Origin: Caecitellus pseudoparvulus
Taxonomy: Eukaryota > Bigyra: Bicosoecida
Direction of reading: 5' to 3'
DNA: 64,000 bases
NCBI GenBank assembly: GCA_965644315.1
Contig: CBFFRQ010000053.1
Location: forward strand, 434,001 to 498,000
The notes under the pieces were generated by a model, which worked only from the letters and a program-made list of their open reading frames with translations, was not told the DNA's origin and made no database searches. Each line of letters begins with the position of its first letter. Within the stretch, counting starts at the first letter, position 1. The translations under genes and the position numbers were made by a program. Shown here piece after piece: positions 8,005-18,100 of the stretch.

Positions 8005-9699
8005 TCAACCCTTTCTAGCAACTCGCCACAGCAGCACGCAGCGCCTGCCGCGTCGAGTGCTGGTGCCGTGCCAGGCCGCATCCTTAGCAGGTTGCATCGC
8101 TGTCTCTCCCGCGGCGAGGCGTGCATGCAGGGGGATGGCTCGGTGTCCGGTGAGGCCCAGCAGCTCGCGGAGGACGTCACCGTGCCCATTCTGACAGGCA
8201 GCCTGGAAGCCCTCCTCGGGATCTCCCTCAGATCCGGCGTGTACATCCACCTCACGGTGTCCGGTTAACGCCAGCAGCTCCCGCACGATGTCAATGTGTC
8301 CGTTCTCACAGGCAGCCTGGAAGCCGTACTCAAGATCGCCTTCAAGCCCGGCATGTACATCCACCTCACGGTGTCCAGTAAGTGCAAGAAGCTCGCGCAC
8401 TACATCAATGTGCCCATTGCCACATGCCCACCTAAAGCTGTACTCTGGCTCACCTTCAGGCCCTGCATGCACGTCAACCTCGCGATGCCCCGCTAATGCC
8501 AGCAGCTCGCGCACCACGTCAATGTGCCCATGCTGACAGGCAACCAGGAAGCCAGCCTCAGGAACATCCTCAGGACCAGCATGCACATCAACCTCACGGT
8601 CACCCTCCAGCGCCAGCAGCTCGCGCACCACCCCAACATGCCCTCTCTCACAGGCAGCTACAAAGCCAAACTCTGGCTCACCCTCAGGTCCGGCATGCAC
8701 GTCGACTTCACGATCCCCTGTCAATGCCAGCAGCTCGCGTACCACATCCAGATGCCCATAGCGACAGGCATGCCGGAAGCCATACTCAGACCCACCCTCA
8801 CGTCTTGCGTGTACATCCACCTCGCGATGCCCGCTGAGCGCCAACAACTCACGTACCACCCCAACATGCCCTCTCTCACAGGCAGCTACAAAGCCAAACT
8901 CTGGCTCACCCTCAGGTCCGGCATGCACGTCGACTTCACGATCCCCTGTCAATGCCAGCAGCTCGCGTACCACATCTACATTGCCATTGCGACAGGCGTA
9001 CCCAAAGCCAAACTCCGGCATGTCCTGCACCCCAGCGTGCACGTCGACCTCACGATGCCCAGTCAGGGCCAGCAGCTCCCGAACCACAGCAATATGACCG
9101 CCGTAGCATGCGAGTCGGAATCCATGCTCAGGCTCACCTTCAGGCCCTGCATGGACATCAACCTCGCGATGCCCAGCTAACGCCAACAGCACACGCACCA
9201 CATCTAGATGGCCGTTGTAGCATGCGAGCCGGAATCCATACTCAGGATCGCCCAAAAGCCCAGCATGCACGTCTACCTCACGGTGCCCAGTCAGCGCCAA
9301 CAGCTCGCGCACTACAGCAAGGTGACCATACTCACAGGCGGCCTGGAAGCCGTCCTTGTACGCCGCACGCACATCCGCGCTCCGGACGCCTGCCAAACCC
9401 AACAGCTCGCGCACCACCTCAACATGCCCCAGCCTGCATGCTGCACGAAACATCGCATCATGCTTCGACCGCACGGCAAGGCCCCGCGCCTCAGCCACCC
9501 CCAGCGCCTCCCGCAACAGCCCAGCATCGCCCTTGAAGCAAGCCACTCGAGCTGCTTCAAACACGTCTGCCGCCTCAAGGGACGCCATGCCCGACTCGCC
9601 ATCGTCCAGCAGCGCCAGCAAACCGTCCACATCATCCGCAGCGCAGGCTGCCTTCCATCGGCCCACCCACAGCTTCACACTGCTGCCCTCGTCAGCCAT
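8005..9699 (-). CDS. ankyrin-repeat protein, copy B
   Basis: The frame is open from 9810, but the start shared with copy A is the ATG at 9699 (MADEGSSVKLWVGRW...), giving 564 residues. The upstream 37 residues correspond to the duplicated non-coding region. It has the same N-terminal cap as copy A, then about 13 ankyrin-type repeats of 38 residues (114 bp). Two consecutive repeats were copied inside the gene: bases 8628-8748 and 8856-8976 are identical, exactly two repeat units (228 bp) apart. The C-terminus (AIPLHARLAAGETA...) matches copy A. It is likely a binding scaffold; no catalytic domain is present. Confidence 0.9.
   Translation of the reverse strand: MADEGSSVKLWVGRWKAACAADDVDGLLALLDDGESGMASLEAADVFEAARVACFKGDAGLLREALGVAEARGLAVRSKHDAMFRAACRLGHVEVVRELLGLAGVRSADVRAAYKDGFQAACEYGHLAVVRELLALTGHREVDVHAGLLGDPEYGFRLACYNGHLDVVRVLLALAGHREVDVHAGPEGEPEHGFRLACYGGHIAVVRELLALTGHREVDVHAGVQDMPEFGFGYACRNGNVDVVRELLALTGDREVDVHAGPEGEPEFGFVAACERGHVGVVRELLALSGHREVDVHARREGGSEYGFRHACRYGHLDVVRELLALTGDREVDVHAGPEGEPEFGFVAACERGHVGVVRELLALEGDREVDVHAGPEDVPEAGFLVACQHGHIDVVRELLALAGHREVDVHAGPEGEPEYSFRWACGNGHIDVVRELLALTGHREVDVHAGLEGDLEYGFQAACENGHIDIVRELLALTGHREVDVHAGSEGDPEEGFQAACQNGHGDVLRELLGLTGHRAIPLHARLAAGETAMQPAKDAAWHGTSTRRGRRCVLLWRVARKG
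8628..8748. repeat. exact 121-bp internal repeat, unit 1
   Basis: These 121 bases recur without change at 8856-8976, at an offset of 228 bp, i.e. two 114-bp ankyrin units. The neighbouring repeats differ at many silent sites, so this pair reflects a recent duplication or gene conversion. Confidence 0.9.
8856..8976. repeat. exact 121-bp internal repeat, unit 2
   Basis: Partner of 8628-8748; it encodes the same residues (GDREVDVHAGPEGEPEFGF). Confidence 0.9.
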
Positions 9700-9973
9700 G
9701 GCGTGGTGGCACGAAACTCCGCACCCAACACACCTCTCTCTGAGCCTGCAGGCCACGAGACAGGCACATACACGAGTGCCCCTGGACGAGTCACGCGCCC
9801 CCCACTGCACATGGCTGTGCGTGTGTTGGTGTGGGGTTTACTGGCTGGGTGGCAGTGCAGGGCCTGCGGCGACGCGCCCCCCCCCCCCTGGCAGGTCACA
9901 GGGCGGGGCGGCTGTTTTTGCGTGGAGGGCGATGGCGGGGCCTGGGAGTCTGCATTGCTGTGTACAGCCTTGG
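9333..9973. repeat. tandem duplication block, right copy
   Basis: Partner of 7339-7976. It covers the N-terminal codons and ~270 bp upstream of ankyrin copy B. Similarity stops abruptly near 9973, where the two flanks (CAGCCATGGAACC against CAGCCTTGGATCA) diverge. Confidence 0.9.
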
Positions 9974-10106
9974 ATCAACTAGCCCACATGGGCCGCATAG
10001 CTCACGGTAAGTGGCCCGCCGCTACTCAAAAATCACGTTCCCCGCCGCCAGGAGTCTGCAGCAAGTATAATCGCCGAGGCGAAGCTGTGCCTTGCCCCCT
10101 GCATAC
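9700..10106 (-). promoter_or_regulatory. upstream region of ankyrin copy B and 3' flank of DYNC2I2
   Basis: Bases 9700-9973 are the duplicated promoter-containing region, including a run of 12-13 C near 9878-9891. Bases 9974-10106 are unique and should hold the 3' UTR of the minus-strand WD-repeat gene. No gene is seen here. Confidence 0.55.
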
Positions 10107-11963
10107 TCACTGGCTTATCAGCGCACGCATAAATGTGCTGAGTAGCGCGGGTTCGCGGGGACCCGCCGTTGCCCATTTCCACCCCAAGCGCCACAGGCGC
10201 ACCTTGCCCGCAGAGTCAGCCACTGCAAGGAGTTTGCCGAGAGTGGGGTGGAACGCCAGGGACAGCACGCCACCACCGCCAGCGCCAACCATGCCCTGAT
10301 GTGACCCCTCATCTGCAGCTTGCCCAGCTCGTGTCACGCTGGCAGAGCCGGGGGATGCGATGTCGCCGTAAGCAGCGGGGGGCAGGGAAAGGGAGGGCGA
10401 GGTTGGGCTGGCCAGCAGGTCGAAGATGTGCACCATGCCGTCCCCCCCGCCTGCTGCCAGGACAAAGGGCCTTGCGGTAGACCACGCCACAGCCGAGACG
10501 TGGCTGCCCCCGGACCCGACGGGCACCGGTTCCAGCACCAGGGGGGGTTTCCGCAGGAGGGCGGAGTGCACCGCCAAGCCGCCGTCCGCACCACCTGTCG
10601 CGAAAAGAGCCCGATGGTGCGGACTGCCTGACACAGCCCTAACGGGGCCTGTGTGCCCGGCGTGGGCAAAGGTGGCTGGTGCAGCTTGGAAGTGCTCAGG
10701 CGGCGGGCGGGCTGCCAGCAGCAGCTGCAGCGTCACCACGCGGGAGCCTTCCCCCGTTGCGTGTGTCTCCGCTGCTCGCACCACTCGAGGGGCTGAGGCT
10801 GCAGGCAACGGTGCCAGCGCCGCCGCTGCTGCAGGGTGCCAGTCCAGGGTTCCACCTGGCACCCGGACAGCTTCAGCGGCAGCTGAGGCGTCCGGCGTGG
10901 GCCCTGGCGGGGGCAGGCGCAGGGTGAGCCCGCCCTCCGTGCCGACAAGCAGTGCTCCACCGGCCAAGGCGCTGAGGGAGGCGCCCCCCACTGCCTGGCC
11001 GCGGCGGCTGAGCCGGGAGGAGGGCGGCGCCAGACGGTACACGTGCAGGGGCGCTGCGAGGGCGTTCCCCCACGGCGCCCACACGGCTGCCTTCCCATCC
11101 GCTGACACAGAGACGAGGGACTGGCCATCCCCGCTCCAGTGCAGCCCCACCACACCCTCTCGATGCACGTACTCGTTGATGGGGGATCTGGCTACGAGGG
11201 GCTCCGCCGCCCCCACCTCCCACACCAGCACCTCTCCGACCAGCGTGCCACCTGCCACCACGCCAGCCCGCGTGGGGTGCGCTGCCAGGCTCAGGACACT
11301 GGTGTCCACAGCGAGGCGGACGTCAGGTTGGGATGTGCTGGGGCTGGCTGCGTCGAAGTCCCGCCTCATCACGTTCCAGACCGCGACCCCGCCACTGTGC
11401 GAGCTCCAGCCGACGTCTCCGGGCGCGCCGTACCCGGCCATGAGCAGTCCGCCCGTGCAGCTCCAGGCAAGGCAAGTTGCAGGCACCGCAGTGGCGACGG
11501 AGTCTTCTGGTTGCTGCCACGTGCAGTCCAGAGCAGCAATACACTTGCTGTCTTCCTCGCCTTCCTCAACGGCTGGCAAAAAGTGGTCGAAGGCACCAGA
11601 CAGCATGTTGCGCTCCAGCTGCCGGCAGACGAGGGGAGTGACGCTGGCCAGGAAACGGGCAACTTGAGGCGCCTCGCCCTCTGCAAGCACAGGGTCTCCG
11701 TGTGTAATCGCCGGCGGGTCTGTTTGAGCCTGTAGTGAAGGGGGCAAGGCCGAGTGAGGGTGGGCCAAAAGCAGGCATGAAACGCCCATCCAACGCACAC
11801 CGGCATCGGCGCGCAACAGAGCCTGCGTGCCAGCATCCTCGAAGTGCAGGGGCTCAGTGCCGCATCCTGTCTCCACAGGAGGCCCTTTTCCACTGGCTAA
11901 AGCCCCCACAGCATGCACTTGGGGGCCGGTGTAGCTGGAAAACAGGGCCGACTTGCTCGCCAT
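10107..11963 (-). CDS. DYNC2I2: dynein-2 intermediate chain (WDR34-like)
   Basis: The 618-residue protein starts with ATG at 11963. Known WDR34 proteins have a helical N-terminus followed by a WD40 propeller, and this protein follows that order. A segment VTPLVCRQLERNMLSGAFD matches the conserved V-T-x-x-V-x-R-x-L-x-x-N helix before the propeller. Next comes a blade with GYGAPGDVGWSSHSGGVAVW, then VVAGGTLVGEVLVWEV, which is the family blade with (V/A)GG-x-x-x-GEVLVWD. Further WD-like blades (LVSVSADGKAAVWAP, LFATGGADGGLAVH, LLAVADSAGKVRLWRL) follow. The protein is the light-chain-binding intermediate chain of the retrograde intraflagellar transport motor and acts in cilia. Length and order are normal and no intron is evident. 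Confidence 0.85.
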   Translation of the reverse strand: MASKSALFSSYTGPQVHAVGALASGKGPPVETGCGTEPLHFEDAGTQALLRADAGVRWMGVSCLLLAHPHSALPPSLQAQTDPPAITHGDPVLAEGEAPQVARFLASVTPLVCRQLERNMLSGAFDHFLPAVEEGEEDSKCIAALDCTWQQPEDSVATAVPATCLAWSCTGGLLMAGYGAPGDVGWSSHSGGVAVWNVMRRDFDAASPSTSQPDVRLAVDTSVLSLAAHPTRAGVVAGGTLVGEVLVWEVGAAEPLVARSPINEYVHREGVVGLHWSGDGQSLVSVSADGKAAVWAPWGNALAAPLHVYRLAPPSSRLSRRGQAVGGASLSALAGGALLVGTEGGLTLRLPPPGPTPDASAAAEAVRVPGGTLDWHPAAAAALAPLPAASAPRVVRAAETHATGEGSRVVTLQLLLAARPPPEHFQAAPATFAHAGHTGPVRAVSGSPHHRALFATGGADGGLAVHSALLRKPPLVLEPVPVGSGGSHVSAVAWSTARPFVLAAGGGDGMVHIFDLLASPTSPSLSLPPAAYGDIASPGSASVTRAGQAADEGSHQGMVGAGGGGVLSLAFHPTLGKLLAVADSAGKVRLWRLGWKWATAGPREPALLSTFMRALISQ

Positions 11964-12082
11964 GCCGTTGGCTGGTGCAGAAGCGTCCAGTGCCGGCGGC
12001 AGCGCAGCTCAAGAGCTACAGGGCACGCTGCTTGCCTCACGTAAGGGAACCCTGTATGGTACATGGAAGGTGTATTGTCAAG

Positions 12083-13357
12083 TCACCAACGCTGGCGCCC
12101 AGACCAGCCCGGCTGCAAGTTGCGAGGAGTGGACAGCGCTGGCTCATCCACACCACAGGGCGCCGCTATGAACGCCGTCGCAGTGATCGCAGCGCCGCCT
12201 AGGCATGCCGTGGCAATAGCAGCAGGCTGCCCCATGGCTATGGAGACGGCTGCACCCGCAAGCAGCGCCTGCACAGCTGCAGCAGCAGTCGTGTCCCACA
12301 CTCGAGGAGGGGGCAGAGGGGGCTCCCCGCCACCCCACGGCATCACCCGTGCTTTTGCGGCGGTGCAGGCTACCCACAGCAGTGCCACTGTGTGGGCAGC
12401 CCCGGCAATGCAGGACACTGCGAGCAAGGCCCCGCTAACAAGGGGGTGTGCCAGGAGGGCCGCTGCCGCTGCGGTGAGTAGGGGCGTGCGGTGCAGGGTG
12501 TGGGTGCAGCAGGTGCGAGGGCGCGCTGCAGTGCATACCGTGTGGCCCAGCCCCGCACAAGCGAACAAGGCGGCAAGGGGCACGAGGGACGGCGTGCTGC
12601 CTGTGACTGCAGCGGCATGCACCAAGGCGCCCTGCACGATCAAGGTCGTGATCCACAGCGCCTGCAGCAAGCCTGGGCGAGGGCGCCGGCAACCACACAG
12701 GGGGCGCCCCGTGGGGGGCATGGAGAGGTCCAGTCCGGCAGAACCGCAGGTGAGGACTGCCTGGGTGCAGGCCAGCCCCACGCCCTCTTGGGGCTGCGCC
12801 TCCCCCCACTGTCGAATGACGCGGGCAAGGTGCATCGCCAGCAGAGTTCCTGCTGCCACCCAGAAAGGCAGGAGAGCCAGGGGCCACGTGAGGCCCGGGA
12901 TGGCCACCCCGTGCTGCAGCAGGGTGACGAGGGCCAGCCCCACACAGACAAGCGCGAGCGTGAGCAGTGCCCGGGCCAGTGCGCAAGGCTGGGCGCAGCA
13001 GGTGGCGTGGCCGGTGCCGGCGCTGCTCGACATCGAGGCAAAAGAGGGCCAGGGCGTCACGGCCAGGGCAGAAGCACTCCCGACAGACATGGAGCGGGGG
13101 GATGTGCCTCGTGGCTGGTACAACCCTTGCTGGCCTCGAAGCAGAGCGCGTACACGCCCCGCCCATCCAGCTGAAAGGATAGGGTCCGAGGCGCTGCAGG
13201 TGCAGGGCGACGAGGTGGGGCGCGGGGAAGGCGTGGCCTTGGTGAGCTTTGGCGCTGCAGGGACGATGGGGGGCGTCGGGTCTTCCTGAGCGGCGTCGGG
13301 GCCGCATTTGTGCTGGCGATTCGCAGTGTGCCTGCCGCCGCATGCCAGGGCTGCCAT
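12083..13357 (-). CDS. predicted multi-pass membrane protein, unknown
   Basis: The frame is open from 13519, but the first ATG is at 13357 in the strong context GCCATGG, giving 424 residues. The first ~130 residues are Pro/Ser/Thr-rich. Hydrophobic stretches follow, for about eight membrane segments: around LLTLALVCVGLALVTLL, WPLALLPFWVAAGTLLAMHL, ALWITTLIVQGALVHAAAV, LVPLAALFACAGLGHTV, a pair between LLTAAAAALLAHPLVSG and TVALLWVACTAA, and a final AAVQALLAGAAVSIAM pair. The PLALLPFWVA segment recalls the TMEM185 group, but that is not enough to name it. A long plus-strand frame opposite it looks like a codon shadow. Confidence 0.55.
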   Translation of the reverse strand: MAALACGGRHTANRQHKCGPDAAQEDPTPPIVPAAPKLTKATPSPRPTSSPCTCSASDPILSAGWAGRVRALLRGQQGLYQPRGTSPRSMSVGSASALAVTPWPSFASMSSSAGTGHATCCAQPCALARALLTLALVCVGLALVTLLQHGVAIPGLTWPLALLPFWVAAGTLLAMHLARVIRQWGEAQPQEGVGLACTQAVLTCGSAGLDLSMPPTGRPLCGCRRPRPGLLQALWITTLIVQGALVHAAAVTGSTPSLVPLAALFACAGLGHTVCTAARPRTCCTHTLHRTPLLTAAAAALLAHPLVSGALLAVSCIAGAAHTVALLWVACTAAKARVMPWGGGEPPLPPPRVWDTTAAAAVQALLAGAAVSIAMGQPAAIATACLGGAAITATAFIAAPCGVDEPALSTPRNLQPGWSGRQRW

Positions 13358-14230
13358 GGCAACCGGGGAGTGAGCGTATAGGAGCAAAGCGCACAAGGTG
13401 GCGCTGCGGCCACCATGCCAGGCATGAAGCCCAGCTACCACCGCTTGGGGCGCGCGCCGCAGTTGGCGATGCGGTGACCACACCTCATTGGCCTGAGTGC
13501 TGGTCACACTCAAGGACAAGATCGTACTGCGCCCCAGGTATGGTCGCAGAAGGCGACTTTGAGCTGCATTGAGGGGAGCCAGAGCAAGAACCGTATACGG
13601 GACAAGTGTTCACGCTAGTAGCAGTGAGCTTGCCGCACTCACAGGTGGATAGAACGGGAGGCGCAGGCATGGATTGCGGATTTTGGAGCACCACGCAAGG
13701 CCGGACTTGCGGGTGCTGTCGTGGCCCGTCCTCCCAGCGGAAGACAGAAGCATCCGAAATGTGCCGAGACAATCATAGTCTACGTTGTGGCAATCTTTCT
13801 TGACGGGATTTTCTGTCTTTTGTGTGCCAGCGCACGGTGCGGTGTGCCAACGGCTCGTGCATGCGCAGCGCGGAGGCTTCGAGCTGCACAAGGCGTGTGC
13901 TCAACGCACCGCAGAAGCGTGCTTTCAGCACGTGCTGGGGCTCTAAGGGCAGGGTTTTCTATCCTCCCACATTGCAACATCGCATCTGTGCTGGAATGAG
14001 AGGTGCGGTCTTGCAGCACCTCGCAGCAAGATTGCTGTCTGGAATCTGCTCGTTGTTTTCTCAGCTGCGGCCCCCCGACCCCAGCCGGCACACAGCCGTC
14101 AATTCAGTATACTTCCGGCTCCTTCAAACAACGCATCAGGGTCGGCCCACACCACGCAAGAGGGAGCCTTTGTGCGGTGGCGGCAGAGAGGGAGAGTTCA
14201 GTGCTTTGTGCCGTGCTTGCATGTTCAGAA
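13358..14230. other. divergent intergenic interval, 873 bp
   Basis: This lies between the membrane-protein gene (-) and the inhibitor-2 gene (+), so it should carry both promoters. Base composition is less GC-rich than the flanking genes. Short frames occur on both strands, but none has a recognisable motif or start context. An extra 5' exon of the membrane protein here cannot be excluded. Confidence 0.5.
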
Positions 14231-14756
14231 ATGGCTGCTGCTCCGGAGGCGAAGAAGCCGCGAAAAGGAATCACATGGGACGAGCCCACCATTGCAGAGC
14301 ACGACAAAGAGAGGGGCACCCGCATGAAGATCGACGAACCAGACACACCTTTCTACGCAGATGAGTGTGCGTGGCCCTGTGAAACGCGAAACTCCGCGCG
14401 ATCGCAAAGCCCTCTTGCCTGCCCCGCACGCAGCGGCCAGCGACGCAGAGGGAGAGAAGCACGGAGGACGACAAGATGTCCACGTGACAGCTGCGCAATG
14501 GGCGCAAGATGCTGCAGAGGAGGGCGACGACGACGAGTTGGAGGCGCTGGGGTGTGGCGCAGCTGATGCCGAGTCTGAGGGCCCAGAGGATGGCGGCGGC
14601 ACACACGCAGGTGGGCCCGTTGATGTGCAGCACGTGAAAGAGTTCTCCAAGGCGCGCTCAGCCCACTACGATGAGTGGCAGGCTGTCCTCGCGGCCCGAG
14701 CCAAGGCGGCTGAGGAAGACGACGAAGAGGAGACGGCTGTGGCTGCTGGGCACTGA
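14231..14756 (+). CDS. PPP1R2: protein phosphatase inhibitor 2
   Basis: The model joins 14231-14364 and 14441-14756, giving 149 residues. Residues 12-43 hold the signature of the family: KGITWDEPTIAEHD, then RGTRMKIDEPDTPFY, which in known inhibitor-2 proteins binds the catalytic subunit of PP1. A C-terminal AHYDEWQ corresponds to the HYNE motif. Exon 1 runs into a different frame from the C-terminal part. A 76-bp GT-AG intron (GTGTGC...GGCCAG) is the only splice that restores the frame with the acceptors present, producing YADDDAEGEKHG across the junction. The acidic, disordered middle is normal for the family. It is cytosolic or nuclear and regulates PP1 (inference from family). Confidence 0.9.
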
Positions 14757-15113
14757 AGGATCAGGAGTATATGTGAGGACTGTGCCTCTTCACCCCCTCT
14801 CAGTCCATCTGAGCTGTCTCCCTGTCCCGGGTGTGGGGATACGGGGGCGCGCAGGCCTCACAGGAGATGCCGCACTTGTCAACACGGCGCAAATGCCAGC
14901 GTCTCTGAACCCCTGCCTGCTCAGCGCCAGCTGGCAGCTCAGTCCAATGCACGGCCCCGGCGATTGCCGCTGCTGCTGCGTGACGCTCGCCGTCCCACGG
15001 TCAACGGCCCCTTTGCGCCATTGCGGTGCGCTGACGCCAGAGCCAAGGCCCCGCCCGCACGGGATCTGGAAGTGCCAGCGCCTCCTGCCCAGGCGACTGC
15101 TTTCCTTGACAAT
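14757..15113 (+). other. intergenic interval before the ARM-repeat giant gene
   Basis: These 357 bases between two plus-strand genes should hold the 3' end of the inhibitor-2 transcript and the promoter of the next gene. I see no further gene or repeat. A frame starting at 14964 could extend the N-terminus of the next protein, but it lacks conserved features. Confidence 0.45.
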
Positions 15114-18100
15114 ATGGCCACCACGACAGCTCCGAGCTCAGCGGGCGCTGGCTTGCACGCCCCTGCACACTCGACGGTCCAGATGAAGAAGGTGAGCGGA
15201 GCGTTTTCGCGAGCAGGCAGTGGGCCTGCCGCAAGCTTGCGAGGGTGAAGGTGCCGAAAACACAGCACAGGCTCTTGCACAATAGGATGCAAGGTCACTG
15301 TGGGGCTGGTGTCGACCGCTCCATCGGCTTCCCCGCTAGCCTCCGCCATGCTGCCAAACGGCTTGCGTGTCGCAGTGCGACCGCCGCGCTGTCACGTCTG
15401 CTCCCCGCCGCCGCGCAGATGGTCGAGTTCTTGCACCGACATGATGTGGTTGAGTCACTTCGTCCTTTCTTGGCTCGTGAGGGCCTGTTTGGGCGACACG
15501 AGAACTGGCGCTCGTCGCCTGTGCGCCTGGACGCCTTGCGCAGCTTGGCTCGCAGGTGGCGCCTGCACAACTCTGCCAGCAACTTCTGGAAGCGGCACCG
15601 GACGCACATCGGCCTGTCTACGAGCCTGAAGGCCCACGTAGATGCGTGGGTGGATGCCCACGATGATGGCACGATGGACCGGCGGTGGGAGCACTGGTAC
15701 GAGACTGGCCTCAGTGACCACGACGTTTTCGCCATCCTGCCAGAGGTGTCCTTCTACGTGCCAGGCGTGGCGCCGCCGCTCCCCATCTTGGAGGATGACA
15801 TGCCGCCCTCCGTTTTGGCAGCCGGCTTGGACGTGGAGGAGGAGTCCCCCGGGGCGGAGTTGCTGGCAGACCTGGCCAGCGCCACCCGTGCAGCAGAGGA
15901 CGCCCAGCGCCGCTCGGCACTGGGCGCATCCGTCGAGGAGGACGCCTCGGCAGGGCAAGGCAGCCGGCGGCCACATAGCAGGGGAGCAGGGCTCGCCCGC
16001 CCCCCCCGCACATCCTCAGCAGCCGCCCCCGCTTCAGCCGGTGGCGAGGACGACGACGATGTCGACGAGCAGGCGGTCGCTGCTCTGCGTTCGGGCCTGC
16101 GGCCGTACACGGGGGACAAGTTTGGACAGCGAGGCCAGTACACGGATTCCCTGCTGTACCTGTCCCGGCAGCCCACGGAGGAGGGCCCCAAGGGACACCG
16201 TGTCGTGTCCCGGGCAGTGGACAGACCCGACTTGGACCTGACAGCGGGCGCCGTGCGCTTTGCCGCTTCCCCCACCGCGAAGAAGAACCTGAAGCTGTCC
16301 CGGTTCTTGTCTGTCTTCCACGGCTCAGCCGCAGAGCAAGATGGAGAGGAGGCGCCCGCCGTGCCACCCCTACTGCCGGGGCGGGCCCGGTCGCCCAGGG
16401 CGGCTGGCGCCTCACCCCGCTCAGGCAGCGCGCCCCCCCGACGGCGTCGGGTCCGGGGCGCCTTGACGCCAGATGACGACGACGCGGACGCTGTGGAGGA
16501 AGCCCTCATGGCCAGTGTGCAAGAGGCTTCTGCTCGGCGTGTGGCCGAGCGCAAGGCAGCGCGCGCTGCCGCGGAGGCTGCTGCTCGCCGCCCTGCCCGC
16601 CTGCCAGTGCAGCCGGCGTCCCCCGCCAATCGCCACGCTCGTCGGGGCAGCCGCCTGCTGGTCCCCGACGCATACTCTGACTCTGGGTCAGATGGGGAGG
16701 TCGCCTCTCCCCCGGACAACATCCTGGATGACCGGGTGTCCAACGCCTCTTCGGACTCGGCCATTGACTACGATGACTACGAGCCAGGGCATCTGAGGAT
16801 AGGGGTGGAGGTGCACTCACCCCCCCTCTCCCCGGGTGTGATGCGCAGCTCCCCCGCCGGTCTGGGAGACAGTGCTGCGGGGCAGTTCCCCTTCGACATT
16901 ACCCCTCGCGGGAGCGCGCCAACCCACTCGAGGACCATGTCTGCAGCAGGACCCATGCCCACCTCTCCATCCCGTGGTGGCAAAGTACTGGGCCTGGGAG
17001 GGCCTGGTGGTGCCGTCATTGCCGCGGGTGGCAGCCCCAGGCGGGCCATGGCGGCACGGGTGCAGTCAGACCGCGCTGCTGCTGCAGCACGCGCTCGTGC
17101 GCGGGCTGCGAAGGCTGCGGCACACAAGGGTGAGCAAGCCTTCCTAGGCAGCTTGCCAGACACGCCACAGGCCGGAGGCGGCTTTTTCAGCCCCGGCATG
17201 GACGGTGCAGGCCCCCCTCGTGGAGCCTTGCAGTCCACAGAGGAGCTGCCCCTGCCTCCACGCAAGCAGTACATTTCAGAGGCCAACGCGGCGCCCGCGG
17301 AGGGTTCGCTGCAGAAGAGCCTGCAGCAGCAAGCCGCCCGTGCGCTGAAGCACCTCAGTCGCAGCCCTGAGTTCCGCCGACACATCATCCGGGAGGGTGC
17401 CTACCGAGCGTTGGTGCAGGTGCTGGTGGACTCCGTCTCCCCCGCCACGCGGCAAGACTGTGCCACTGCCCTGTGCAATCTGTCTGCCGTGCAGGGCATC
17501 GTCGGTGTGCCTCCCAGCCTGTCCACTGCAGCCCCGCGGTACTCTGCAGCGGCTGCACAGGGCATTGCAGCATACATGCAGGCTGTCTTGGAAAGCGGGC
17601 GATGTGCGCCAGCCTCCTTGGAGCTGAACTTGATGGACAGCATGCCTGACGCGCCGACGGGCGCCGCACAGCAGGAGGTGCGCGAGAAGGCCTTGGCCAT
17701 GGTGGCCAGCATGTCCAGCAAGAACCTGCTGTCCCTGGCGCAGGACGAAGCAGCGCGGGAAGAGGCAGCTGGCAGTGCCGCTGCAGCAGACCCCACCCCA
17801 GGTGACGACCACACACCGCTTGACTTTGGAGTTGTGGTGTTCATCTCTGACCTGGCCCGGGTGGCCACCGGCGTCATGCGGTGCATCCTGGCAACCACCT
17901 TGTACAACCTCAGCGCCGACTCCCGCAACCGCCACACGCTGGCCATCGAGCTTGCCGTGGACGCGCTGCTGGCCCTCATGCAGCCCGCGGCGGCGACAGC
18001 GGCGTCCACTGAGCGCACCAGGCGCATGGCTGCCCAGGACGCATTCACCGCCACTATGTGCGTCAAGGCACTGGTGAATGTCGCCTGCCATCAGACCGGG

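Noticed and set aside
6872-10299. Long plus-strand frames over the ankyrin genes (440, 366 and 363 residues)
   Set aside because: They are periodic only because the minus-strand ankyrin repeats are periodic; no plausible protein fold.
12063-13289. 408-residue plus-strand frame opposite the membrane protein
   Set aside because: No hydrophobic or domain pattern; the minus strand gives ordered membrane segments and a good ATG context.
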